The notes under the pieces: model-generated
Told to the model about the DNA's origin: nothing
Databases searched by the model: none
Seen by the model: the letters and a program-made list of their open reading frames with translations, nothing else
NCBI GenBank assembly: GCA_020048955.1
Contig: JAIFLT010000016.1
Coordinates: forward strand, 1-34,135
Source of the DNA: Flavobacterium sp.
GTDB lineage: Bacteria > Bacteroidota > Bacteroidia > Flavobacteriales > Flavobacteriaceae
Direction of reading: 5' to 3'
DNA length: 34,135 bases
Position numbers and translations under genes: made by a program
Part shown: in pieces, positions 7,301 to 14,734 of the stretch
Numbering within the stretch: the stretch's first letter is position 1
Layout of the letters: every line of letters starts with the position of its first letter

Positions 7301-8104
7301 TTACGTTTTAGTTGGCAAATTCTCAACTCTCTTTATTTTCAGTTTATTTAATTCTATTTGTTCAATTTTGGATAGTATTTTATCAATTTCAGTCCAACTT
7401 CGTCTTTCAATCAACTCTTTGAGTTTTTTCCAATTGTTTACTATTTCTATATTTTCTAACTTTTCGTGAAGTTCAATTTCATTTTCTATAATTTCGATCA
7501 CATTATTTGCTTTATGTTGTTTAAGTTCTGAAAATAAAATTAGGAATTGAGATTTGAAAATATCATTTCCACCACATTTTGAATATAATGGAAAAATATA
7601 TGGTTGGCTCGTTATTTTTTTTGTTGAATTATATTTTTCAAAGAATGGTAAAGCTTTTGAAATTAATTTTTCGGAAAGATAGTTAGCTAACAATATATAC
7701 TCTTCTGAAATTCTAAAGTGCTTTCTGATTGTATTGTCTATTTCCTCGATTTTTTTTGAACCAATTAAATAGTATTCATTAGTGAGTCCTTCCCAACAGT
7801 ATGGTACTAATCCGATTCGGATTTCAATATCGTCTGTTGCTCCAGTCCAACTTCCACGATTATCAATATCAATAACTTCAAGCAAGTCATTTGTTAGGCG
7901 ATAATGTTTTCTACCTTTTTTTTTAAATCCATATTCTTTAAGGTTTTCACTAATTATTTTATTCAGCTCGTTATAAGCTGTTTTCCATTGCTCTTTCGGT
8001 AAACTCTTAAATACCTTGATTTGCTCGAATTTTGGTTTTTCAGACTTAGAATTCAAACTCTTTTCTTCGGTTTTTTTGAAAATTTTAAATTTTTTCCAAT
8101 TCAT
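7301..8104 (-). CDS. Hypothetical protein, DUF4304-like
   Basis: 267 residues, no signal peptide or membrane segment. The part from about residue 45 (LNKIISENLKEYGFKKKGRKHYR, then VIDIDNRGSWTG and IEIRIGLVPY) resembles DUF4304 proteins, which share a LKxxGFKKKGxxFYR opening followed by beta strands. The first 30 residues are lysine-rich and the last 70 look helical and charged. The family has no established function. Codon use does not stand out from the neighbours. The gene is separated from the sigma operon downstream by a heptamer array and from the next upstream gene by another, and it does not obviously belong to either unit. Confidence 0.7.
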   Translation of the reverse strand: MNWKKFKIFKKTEEKSLNSKSEKPKFEQIKVFKSLPKEQWKTAYNELNKIISENLKEYGFKKKGRKHYRLTNDLLEVIDIDNRGSWTGATDDIEIRIGLVPYCWEGLTNEYYLIGSKKIEEIDNTIRKHFRISEEYILLANYLSEKLISKALPFFEKYNSTKKITSQPYIFPLYSKCGGNDIFKSQFLILFSELKQHKANNVIEIIENEIELHEKLENIEIVNNWKKLKELIERRSWTEIDKILSKIEQIELNKLKIKRVENLPTKT

Positions 8105-8148
8105 TTTTAACTTATTACTATTATATGCAGCCTTAGTATGTGAATAGG

Positions 8149-8183
8149 ACTAATCACTAATCACTATTTACTAATCACTAACT
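8149..8183. repeat. Heptamer array overlapping the end of the 8164-8997 gene
   Basis: Units ACTAATC, ACTAATC, ACTATTT, ACTAATC, ACTAACT run in phase. The array covers the stop codon and the last six codons of the minus-strand gene, so part of the protein's C-terminus comes from the repeat. Confidence 0.8.
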
Positions 8184-8997
8184 TATAAATATTAGATTCC
8201 AAAACTTCGGTATCGTTATCTTCACAAAGTAAAAATTCAATTTCTTTTTCCGATTTTTTGAAAAGAGTAATTCCTTCAAATTTTTGTGTATTGGTTATTT
8301 TCTTTGTAAAATCAATTTTCATTTTCTTTACATCAATTCTTCCTACGATGCTTCCAAGAACTTCACCATCATTATAAGTTGAGTCAGTATTCTCTGCAGT
8401 TGCTAGAAAATAGATTTTGTCGTCAACTAGAATGGCATCAGTAAAACTCGTCCTAATTCCTTTTATTTTTGGCAATTTGTATTCATTTGCTACAATTCTA
8501 AATTCGTTGGCTAAGTTTTTTCCGTCGATTGTGAAAACTACATTTTTATTGGTTTTTCCATTACCTCGGTTGAACAGAAACCAAGTTTCACCATTAAAAA
8601 TAGCGCCTTCTAAATTAAAATCTTCTACAGCTATTTTTCCAAAAGATTGCATTGCCATATATAAATCGGACAAATCTTGCGATTGAATTACACTTTTAGA
8701 TTTAGCATCAACTTGAACCATAATAGTGCGATTTTCGGTTGAACCTGATCCAAAAAGATACAGACTATCTTGATATTTTGTAATGGCTTCAAAATCGGGT
8801 TTCAGTTTTTTAGGAATATTTTCTTCTGAATTTTCGGCTAAGGCATGACGTTCAAGTTTATTGCTATCGATATGATATTCATATAAATAAGAACTGTTAT
8901 CTCCAATAGCTAAAATTTTATTATCTTGATAAATCAATCCAGAAGCAGAACCAAGACCAATGATTTTAAATAGTAGTGTAAGTTGAATTTTTTCCAT
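8164..8997 (-). CDS. Hypothetical protein, probable beta-propeller-like (DUF6929-like)
   Basis: 277 residues. The N-terminus LGSASGLIYQDNKILAIGDNSSYLYEY and the later KPDFEAIT, VEDFNLEGAIF and FEGITLF segments show repeated beta-strand blocks with conserved D/E-A/G-I turns, typical of small propeller proteins in Bacteroidota. I recall a similar pattern in proteins labelled DUF6929, but this is not certain. No signal peptide is clear: the first residues MEKIQLTLLFKIIGLG are only moderately hydrophobic. There is no enzymatic motif that I recognise. The end of the gene runs into a heptamer array. It is divergent from ppk2, with a structured intergenic element between them. Confidence 0.65.
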   Translation of the reverse strand: MEKIQLTLLFKIIGLGSASGLIYQDNKILAIGDNSSYLYEYHIDSNKLERHALAENSEENIPKKLKPDFEAITKYQDSLYLFGSGSTENRTIMVQVDAKSKSVIQSQDLSDLYMAMQSFGKIAVEDFNLEGAIFNGETWFLFNRGNGKTNKNVVFTIDGKNLANEFRIVANEYKLPKIKGIRTSFTDAILVDDKIYFLATAENTDSTYNDGEVLGSIVGRIDVKKMKIDFTKKITNTQKFEGITLFKKSEKEIEFLLCEDNDTEVLESNIYKLVISK

Positions 8998-9011
8998 AAG
9001 TTAGCAGATAG

Positions 9012-9097
9012 TTTTAGCCCAGATAGCAGCGGCATCCTTTTTCTTTTTTCTTTAAAAAGGAAAAGATAGAGCGAATAGCTGGAAATAGCTCCTCAAA
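9012..9097 (+). ncRNA. Candidate structured intergenic RNA (Flavo-1-like)
   Basis: The segment TTTAGCCCAGATAGCAGCGG followed by CATCCTTTTT, an imperfect T-rich/A-rich hairpin, then AGATAGAGCG and a closing AATAGCTGGAAATAGCT resembles an intergenic element I recall as very common in flavobacterial genomes. It may correspond to the Rfam Flavo-1 RNA; the identification is from memory. It lies between two divergent genes, 35 bp before ppk2. GAGC/GCTC arms can pair around the 3' hairpin. No ORF explains it. Confidence 0.4.
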
Positions 9098-9131
9098 AAT
9101 ACTATTTTTACAATAATAAAAACTTAAAATA

Positions 9132-10004
9132 ATGAAATCAATTAATATAGAAGATTTTAAAGTTGTTGGAAACATAAGTTTATCAAAAATCCCAACAAAA
9201 TTAGCTATTGATACCAACAAAGAGCAAGAGGAAGAGGCGTTGGACAAAGTTCAGATGAAGTTGAGTAAAAAGCAAGATGCGATGTATGCTCACAATCGTC
9301 ATGCCTTTTTAATATGCCTGCAAGGAATGGACACCAGCGGAAAAGATAGCTTAATTCGTGAAGTTTTTAAAGAATTTAATCCGCGTGGCGTAGTAGTTCA
9401 TAGTTTTAAAACGCCAAATGCTACCGAGTTGGAACACGATTATTTATGGCGCCATTATTTGGCTTTGCCAGAAAAAGGAAAGTTTGCTGTTTTTAACAGA
9501 ACACATTATGAAAACGTATTGGTAACAAGGGTACATCCAGAATATATTTTGTTTGAAAACTTACCTGGAATTGAAAAAGTAGAAGACATAACGTCACATT
9601 TTTGGGAAAATCGTTTTGAGCAAATCAACAATTTTGAGAAACACATTTCGCAAAACGGAACTAAAATTTTGAAGTTTTATTTTCACATGAGCAAAGAAGA
9701 GCAACGTTTAAGGTTATTAAAACGACTAGAAAATCCAGAAGATAATTGGAAATTTTCGGCTGGCGATTTAAAAGAACGCGAACGATGGGACGATTACATG
9801 AAGTATTATGAAGAAGCAATTAATAAAACCTCGAATGAAATTGCACCTTGGTATATTGTTCCTGCTGATGATAAAGGTGTTGCAAGATATATTGTTGCTC
9901 AAACTATTTGGGAAGAAATGCAAAAATTAACGGATATTAACGAGCCAGAGTTAGATGCAAAAGTTGCTGCAAATATTGAATTTTATAAAAATCAATTGCA
10001 ATAA
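9132..10004 (+). CDS. ppk2: PPK2 family polyphosphate kinase
   Basis: 290-residue cytoplasmic enzyme that transfers phosphate between polyphosphate and nucleotides. The P-loop is LQGMDTSGKDSLIREV (about residues 64-79). The lid and Walker B region is FAVFNRTHYENVLVTRVHPE, with the aspartate replaced by the NRTHYE form seen in this family. Between them is the WRHYLALPEKGKF region. Length and the single PPK2 domain fit the short one-domain type. The preferred nucleotide (ADP, AMP or both) cannot be decided by eye. The last ten residues and the stop codon lie in the left arm of a perfect 31-bp inverted repeat, so the 3' end of its mRNA can fold strongly. It stands alone between a divergent gene and a separately promoted MATE exporter. 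Confidence 0.93.
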   Translation: MKSINIEDFKVVGNISLSKIPTKLAIDTNKEQEEEALDKVQMKLSKKQDAMYAHNRHAFLICLQGMDTSGKDSLIREVFKEFNPRGVVVHSFKTPNATELEHDYLWRHYLALPEKGKFAVFNRTHYENVLVTRVHPEYILFENLPGIEKVEDITSHFWENRFEQINNFEKHISQNGTKILKFYFHMSKEEQRLRLLKRLENPEDNWKFSAGDLKERERWDDYMKYYEEAINKTSNEIAPWYIVPADDKGVARYIVAQTIWEEMQKLTDINEPELDAKVAANIEFYKNQLQ

Positions 10005-10070
10005 CAATTTCAAAAATCAATTTCAATTTTTTTGTACTGATTGATTTTTGAAATTGTTATTGCAATTGAT
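9991..10070. repeat. Perfect 31-bp inverted repeat over the ppk2 stop codon and MATE promoter
   Basis: 9991-10021 and 10040-10070 are exact reverse complements, with an 18-bp loop. The left arm contains the end and stop codon of ppk2; the right arm contains the TTG proposed as -33 element of the next gene. It is not GC-rich and has no T run directly after it, so it differs from a normal intrinsic terminator. Confidence 0.95.
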
Positions 10071-10096
10071 ATTTGAAATTGAATTACCTATTTTTG
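10066..10096 (+). promoter_or_regulatory. Bacteroidota-type promoter for the MATE gene
   Basis: TTG at 10066-10068 and TATTTTTG at 10089-10096 are 20 bp apart. The GTG start codon lies 19 bp after the -7 box, so the leader is short. Confidence 0.6.
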
Positions 10097-10115
10097 CGCA
10101 CTCAAAAAATGCACC

Positions 10116-11522
10116 GTGAATTTATCTCAATATACTAAAGAGTTTCGTTACAATCTGCAATTGGCATATCCTGTAATTTTAGGTATGCTTGGTCATACTT
10201 TAATTGGAATTGTCGATAATATTATGGTTGGAAAATTGGGTTCTACAGAATTGGCTGCAGTTTCACTTGGAAATAGTTTAATTTTTATTGCGATGTCAAT
10301 AGGAATAGGGTTTTCAACAGCGTTAACACCAATTGTGGGAGAAGCAGATGCAGAAAATGATAACAATAAAATTCGCTCGGCTTTTCATCACGGAATGCTT
10401 TTGTGTACTATTTTAGGATTTTCTTTATTTGGATTGGTGGTTTTAGCCAAACCAATTATGGAATTATTACACCAACCAAAAGAAGTGATTCAATTGGCTA
10501 AACCTTATCTTGATTGGGTTGCATTTTCTTTAGTTCCATTAATTATCTATCAAGGATATAAGCAGTTTGCCGATGGACTATCTATGACAAAATATTCGAT
10601 GTATGCCATTGTTGGAGCCAATATCATTCACGTTATTATCAACTATTTACTAATCTACGGAATTTGGATTTTTCCTAAAATGGGAATTATTGGCGCCGCT
10701 CTAGGAACGGTAATTTCTAGAATTGCAATGGTAGTTTTTATGCATTTCATTTTGGCAAAACAAGAACGCTTGAAACGCTATTTTAAAGGCTTTAGTTTTG
10801 ACGAGATTAAGAAAGCGACCATCATTAAAATTGTAAATCTAGGATTGCCATCAGCCATGCAAATGCTGTTTGAAGTAGTTTTGTTTACAGCAGCAATTTG
10901 GCTTTGTGGAAACATCGGAAAAACGAGTCAAGCTGCCAATCAAATTGCTTTGAGTTTGGCTTCAATGACGTTTATGTTTGCTATGGGATTGAGCGTAGTT
11001 TCTATGATTAGAATTAGCAATCAAAAAGGATTACAAGATTATAAAAATTTAGTTGTGGTAGCTCGTTCTATCTTTATATTAGCTATTATTATTGAAGTTT
11101 TTTTTGCTGTTTTATTTGTTGTTTTTCATCAAATATTACCACCATTATTTATGGACATGAAAGATCAAGTTCAACTCGTTGATAATACTGAAGTTGTAAC
11201 TATTGCGGCTAAATTATTATTAGTTGCCGCTATTTTTCAAATATCAGATGGAATTCAAGTGGTGGTTCTAGGTGCTTTACGTGGTTTGCAAGACGTAAAA
11301 ATTCCTATGTATATTACGTTTGTAGCCTATTGGATTATTGGCTTCCCAATATCCTATTATTTGGGTGAATATACTGATTTTAAAGCGGTTGGTGTTTGGT
11401 TGGGGCTTTTAGCAGGATTAACAGCAGCAGCATTATTTTTGTATATTCGCTTTCATTATTTAACAAAATCATTAATTTTAAAAAATAGTTTAAAAATTTT
11501 CCCAGATGATACGACTAAATAG
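10116..11522 (+). CDS. MATE family multidrug/cation efflux transporter
   Basis: 468-residue inner-membrane antiporter with about twelve hydrophobic helices. The N-terminal LAYPVILGMLGHTLIGIVDNIMVGKLG is the usual first-helix signature of MATE proteins of the NorM type, and the second half repeats the pattern (GLPSAMQMLFEVVLFTAAIW). The start is a GTG. An ATG 7 bp upstream is in another frame and soon meets a stop. Such proteins export cationic drugs or metabolites using sodium or proton gradients, but the substrate is not predictable here. The gene has its own promoter after ppk2. Its end overlaps or nearly touches the NUMOD4 gene, so the two may be co-transcribed. Confidence 0.93.
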   Translation: MNLSQYTKEFRYNLQLAYPVILGMLGHTLIGIVDNIMVGKLGSTELAAVSLGNSLIFIAMSIGIGFSTALTPIVGEADAENDNNKIRSAFHHGMLLCTILGFSLFGLVVLAKPIMELLHQPKEVIQLAKPYLDWVAFSLVPLIIYQGYKQFADGLSMTKYSMYAIVGANIIHVIINYLLIYGIWIFPKMGIIGAALGTVISRIAMVVFMHFILAKQERLKRYFKGFSFDEIKKATIIKIVNLGLPSAMQMLFEVVLFTAAIWLCGNIGKTSQAANQIALSLASMTFMFAMGLSVVSMIRISNQKGLQDYKNLVVVARSIFILAIIIEVFFAVLFVVFHQILPPLFMDMKDQVQLVDNTEVVTIAAKLLLVAAIFQISDGIQVVVLGALRGLQDVKIPMYITFVAYWIIGFPISYYLGEYTDFKAVGVWLGLLAGLTAAALFLYIRFHYLTKSLILKNSLKIFPDDTTK

Positions 11523-11529
11523 AGGAGAA

Positions 11530-12084
11530 ATGTTCAAACAAATTAGTATTGAATATCCATTACAAAAAAAATATGCGGTTTCCAATCAAGGAAGAATAAT
11601 TAGTTATACTGATGATTTTTTGAGTGGAAGAGAAATAAAATGTTCTAAAGTAGAAGGTTTTAAGATTTTTAGATATCAAACTAGAGAAAACGGCAAAAGA
11701 AAAGATAAAGGTTTTCTAGTTTATAAATTGGTGGCACAATATTTTATTCCAAATGATAATCCAGAACGAACAATGGTAATTCATTTAGATTTTAGTAAAG
11801 ATAATGATAGAGTTGAAAATTTGAAATGGGCAACAAGAAGAGAACAAATTGATTTTCAATCGAAAAACCCAAACGTAATAGCAAATAAAGCTCGAATAAT
11901 CGAATTTAATAAAAAAGCTGATGGTGCAAAACTTACATCTACTCAAGTAATTAGAATAAAAAAAATGTTGCAACGACCAGATAATAAAACTCGTTTGGTT
12001 ATGATTGCAAAACAGTTCAATATCACAACCCAACAATTATATCGCATTAGAACTGGTGAAAATTGGGGACATATTAAAGTTTAA
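11530..12084 (+). CDS. NUMOD4 / HNH-like DNA-binding protein
   Basis: 184 residues. The N-terminal segment ISIEYPLQKKYAVSNQGRI matches the NUMOD4 motif of HNH homing-type nucleases (xxYxVSNxGRxxS). It is followed by VYKLVAQYFIPND and VIHLDFSKDNDRVENLKWAT, which correspond to the HNH_3-type core (VHRLVAxxFIPN, VNHIDGxKxNNRxENLEW). The asparagine before the core histidine is replaced by isoleucine and the glycine by phenylalanine, so nuclease activity is doubtful. The C-terminus (LTSTQVIRIKKML to RTGENW) looks like the helix-turn-helix DNA-binding tail of such proteins. I chose the ATG at 11530, which follows an unusual Shine-Dalgarno-like GAGGAGA. The ORF track start at 11506 would overlap the MATE gene by 17 bp. 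No group I intron or other mobile unit is seen around it. Confidence 0.78.
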   Translation: MFKQISIEYPLQKKYAVSNQGRIISYTDDFLSGREIKCSKVEGFKIFRYQTRENGKRKDKGFLVYKLVAQYFIPNDNPERTMVIHLDFSKDNDRVENLKWATRREQIDFQSKNPNVIANKARIIEFNKKADGAKLTSTQVIRIKKMLQRPDNKTRLVMIAKQFNITTQQLYRIRTGENWGHIKV

Positions 12085-12148
12085 TCAATAATCTGTAACT
12101 ATTACTTCAAGGTTACGTATAATCATTGTATAATATAAAAATTATAAA

Positions 12149-13054
12149 ATGATACTATTAATTATTATTGGGATTATTCTAATTATTGCAGGTTTTTCTT
12201 TAAAAAACAATCAAAATCCACTTTCTAAGTTTGCAAATAGCATTAGGAATGTTGGATTTGTAGTTATTCTTATTGGAGTTTTTTCGTCAATGTTTAAGCA
12301 AATTGATGCCGGAAAAGTAGGAGTGAAGTCACTTTATGGTAACGTGCAATCTGATATTTTAGAAAGCGGTTTGCATATTATAAACCCACTTTTAGACATA
12401 ACCACTTTTGATGTTCAAACGCAAAACTATACCATGTCTGCTATTCATAATGAAGGCGCTCAAGAAGGTGATGACGCCATTAGAGTTTTATCAAATGATG
12501 GATTGGAAGTTGTAATTGATTTAACGGTTTTATATAGAGTTGTGCCTACCGAAGCACCAAAAATTCTTAAAGGAATTGGTGTAAACTATAACGATAAAAT
12601 TGTTCGTCCAGTTACAAGAACTCGTATTCGTGACAATGCAGTTTATTATGACGCAGTGGCATTGTATTCTACAAAAAGAAACGAATTTCAACAACGAATT
12701 TTCAAATCTATTGAAGACGATTTCAAAAAAAGAGGTTTGGTTCTTGAGCAACTTTTAATTAGAAATATTAATCTTCCTGCTTCTGTAAAAACCACAATTG
12801 AAAGTAAAATTAATGCCGAACAAGATGCTCAAAAAATGACTTTCGTACTTCAAAAAGAAAAACAAGAAGCCGAAAGAAAAAGGGTTGAAGCTCAGGGTAT
12901 TGCTGATTATCAAAGAATTATTTCAACAGGTTTGACAGACAAACAATTGCAATATGAACAAATAAAAGCACAAAAAGAAATCGCAACTTCATCTAATACA
13001 AAAATTATTTTCATGGGAAAAGGAAGCGCACCAGTAATTTTGTCTGATAAATAA
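12149..13054 (+). CDS. Prohibitin/SPFH-domain membrane protein
   Basis: 301 residues. Two hydrophobic segments at the N-terminus (about 2-17 and 33-48) are followed by an SPFH/prohibitin domain (IDAGKVGVKSLYGNV, GLHIINPLLDITTFDVQTQNYTM, VLSNDGLEVVIDLTVLYRV). The domain continues into a charged coiled coil (about 220-275, KINAEQDAQKMTFVLQKEKQ). This is the standard layout of bacterial prohibitin-family proteins, which form ring-like assemblies on the inner membrane and often associate with proteases or flotillin-like microdomains. No protease partner gene is adjacent. A small acidic protein gene follows 79 bp downstream. The region before the start has no clear -7 box. Confidence 0.92.
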   Translation: MILLIIIGIILIIAGFSLKNNQNPLSKFANSIRNVGFVVILIGVFSSMFKQIDAGKVGVKSLYGNVQSDILESGLHIINPLLDITTFDVQTQNYTMSAIHNEGAQEGDDAIRVLSNDGLEVVIDLTVLYRVVPTEAPKILKGIGVNYNDKIVRPVTRTRIRDNAVYYDAVALYSTKRNEFQQRIFKSIEDDFKKRGLVLEQLLIRNINLPASVKTTIESKINAEQDAQKMTFVLQKEKQEAERKRVEAQGIADYQRIISTGLTDKQLQYEQIKAQKEIATSSNTKIIFMGKGSAPVILSDK

Positions 13055-13133
13055 ACTAATTTTAGATAGTAAATATCAATCCCTATATTTAGCAAGAAAA
13101 AAATATAATTTCAAATTTCAAATATTAATAAAA

Positions 13134-13358
13134 ATGCAATTACCAAAATTTGTTCTAGCCGACAACTCCAATTTTCCTGACGATATATTTATTATACATC
13201 TTGATTTTCCTAGATTCATAATCAATTTGAAGGATGATGAAGTAGAGTTTTTAGAAGATTTAGAAGGAGAAGATGAAACCGAATTAGAATCGGAAATGGA
13301 ACATTTAATTACTCTAGCCGGAGAGTTTTATGATAAAGAAATGAGTGAATTTGAGTAA
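13134..13358 (+). CDS. Small acidic conserved hypothetical protein
   Basis: 74 residues with no signal peptide. The N-terminal half (MQLPKFVLADNSNFPDDIFIIHLDFPRFII) appears to be beta-strand; the C-terminal half is very rich in glutamate and aspartate. I recall similar short proteins of this pattern as conserved in Flavobacteriia, with no known role. The gene follows the prohibitin-family gene by 79 bp and ends in a strong bidirectional hairpin shared with the convergent hipT gene. Its clear codon structure and downstream terminator support it as a real gene rather than a chance frame. Confidence 0.8.
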   Translation: MQLPKFVLADNSNFPDDIFIIHLDFPRFIINLKDDEVEFLEDLEGEDETELESEMEHLITLAGEFYDKEMSEFE

Positions 13359-13365
13359 TATTACT

Positions 13366-13400
13366 AAATAATGCTGTATTTATATTTTACAGCATTATTT
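13366..13400. terminator. Bidirectional terminator between acidic-protein gene and hipT
   Basis: Thirteen-bp perfect arms AAATAATGCTGTA and TACAGCATTATTT with a 9-bp loop. T-rich sequence follows on the plus strand. The right arm includes two bases of the hipT stop codon. Confidence 0.8.
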
Positions 13401-14421
13401 ATTTTAACCCCAATTCCTTATACCTGGTTTCAAGCAAACTCATATACTTCATTTTATATTCATCGCTCACAAAACTTTTTTCTAAAACAGCAAGCATTTC
13501 GGGTTTTGCATAAACAAAAAGTTCTAAGGTATTGTCTAAAACTTTTTTGCTCAAACCACTATTCTCATAAGCGACCAAAAAATCATGGTATTTCAGTTTT
13601 CTTTTTTTTGCATTTAGCGTGAGTGCTAATTCTTCGGTATCAGCTGGGTTTACTAATGCTGTTGGTACTAAATCATAAGCTGGACACAATTGCAACCCTT
13701 GCCCTTCTTTTTCAACTAAAGAAAAGTTTTTTAAGTGCATATCACTGTTTCCTGTAAAATAACTAAACAATACTTGCTCATAAAAGTTACTTACATCTAA
13801 AAGGGGTGCACTAGAATATTTCAAAATTAATTTAGCAACTTGCTCATGACTTCCTTTGTATTTGTCTTCGGTTAATCGTTCACTCAATTGGCACATATCT
13901 TCCATATGTAGTTTTCCTTTTCGAGTTCTGTCTACTCGTTTGGTGATGTAGCAAAGGGTGTTATCTTGTAATTTTACTAAACTATGTGGTACAATATTTA
14001 TACCGCAAACGCCTGCCATGTGCATGGTGGCACTTTCAAGTTCTGGTAATTGTTCATAATGTTCTGATGGGGGCTTCAAGATATAATCACCATAAAGTCC
14101 TACTATGGTTAGTTTTTTTGTTAAATTTTTTTCTTGTTTTCTGTATAAACTTAAGGATACTTTTGCTTGAACTCCTGTAACTGCCATTTGACTTTGGATT
14201 ACTTGTGTGGCCAATTCTTTTAAATTATCTAAGCTATAAGCAAGTTGAGGGGTTTTTAATTGTCCAAAAAAACGTTTGTTGCATGCTTCATGAAAATCAG
14301 AGTCTTTACTAAAAAGAGGTTCATAACAAAATAAGCACCGTTTTCCATAGAATGTACCTTTTTCATGTACTTCCATTAAAACGTCTTTGGGTAAAAAATA
14401 TTTTTTTTTATAGTTTTTCAT
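13399..14421 (-). CDS. hipT: HipT-like serine/threonine kinase toxin (HipA core domain)
   Basis: 340 residues with the HipA kinase core but without the HipA N-terminal subdomain, which the preceding gene encodes. Visible kinase features are the Gly-rich loop TGVQAKVS (82-89), K116 in YILKP, the catalytic D227 in GNSDMHLKN, and the metal-binding D250 in PAYDL. In E. coli HipT, two autophosphorylated serines (SIS) precede the GVQ; here the same place reads AVT, leaving only a threonine. Residues 29-47 form a CxxC...HxxxC motif, a likely small zinc site not found in classical E. coli HipA. By analogy it should phosphorylate an aminoacyl-tRNA synthetase (GltX for HipA, TrpS for HipT); the target here is unknown. 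The start overlaps the hipS end by 14 bp, so translation is probably coupled. Confidence 0.88.
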   Translation of the reverse strand: MKNYKKKYFLPKDVLMEVHEKGTFYGKRCLFCYEPLFSKDSDFHEACNKRFFGQLKTPQLAYSLDNLKELATQVIQSQMAVTGVQAKVSLSLYRKQEKNLTKKLTIVGLYGDYILKPPSEHYEQLPELESATMHMAGVCGINIVPHSLVKLQDNTLCYITKRVDRTRKGKLHMEDMCQLSERLTEDKYKGSHEQVAKLILKYSSAPLLDVSNFYEQVLFSYFTGNSDMHLKNFSLVEKEGQGLQLCPAYDLVPTALVNPADTEELALTLNAKKRKLKYHDFLVAYENSGLSKKVLDNTLELFVYAKPEMLAVLEKSFVSDEYKMKYMSLLETRYKELGLK

Positions 14422-14734
14422 TCTTTGTTACGCTTATTGCTCCAATACAATCTTTGCAGCAGGTTAGGAGCAAACCCATTCTATCTTTATAATTTATTTT
14501 CCAATTTTCTTCGGCTATATCTAAAAGCCATCCTTCTGGAATTAATCCATCGAAGAAGGCAAATAATGTTTTGCTTTGGTAGGTTCTATCTGTTAATGGT
14601 AATGTTAGACTTATTGCTTCTGCATGTTCTTTTTTTAAGTAGTCTTTGTTGTATTCAAATGAGTATCCGGCGTCGGTTTCACTAACTACGCCACAAAACA
14701 TATTTTTCATATATACATTCCCACTTCTATTCAT
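14408..14734 (-). CDS. hipS: HipS-like antitoxin (HipA N-terminal subdomain protein)
   Basis: 108 residues matching the small N-terminal subdomain of HipA: GYSFEYNKDYL, AISLTLPLTDRTY, FFDGLIPEGW (60-69) and DCIGAISV (95-102). In the three-part HipBST system this subdomain is a separate protein that neutralises the kinase HipT. For E. coli HipS a conserved tryptophan inserting into the HipT active site has been reported, and W69 of the LIPEGW motif is the natural counterpart here. The start overlaps the end of hipB by 8 bp and the stop overlaps the start of hipT by 14 bp, so the three proteins are tightly coupled. The separate, well-formed start and stop argue against a simple frameshift in a single hipA gene. 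Confidence 0.88.
   Translation of the reverse strand: MNRSGNVYMKNMFCGVVSETDAGYSFEYNKDYLKKEHAEAISLTLPLTDRTYQSKTLFAFFDGLIPEGWLLDIAEENWKINYKDRMGLLLTCCKDCIGAISVTKNEKL

Noticed and set aside
8149-8183. CRISPR-like or phage attachment repeat
   Set aside because: Units are 7 bp, adjacent, without spacers, and no cas, integrase or tRNA gene is near.
13371-13622. 83-aa plus-strand ORF
   Set aside because: It lies antisense to hipT and starts inside the terminator hairpin; no recognisable protein pattern.
14408-14734. A frameshift splitting one hipA gene into two
   Set aside because: Both parts have their own start and stop codons, the domain border is where HipBST systems divide, and the B-S-T order and overlaps match that class.
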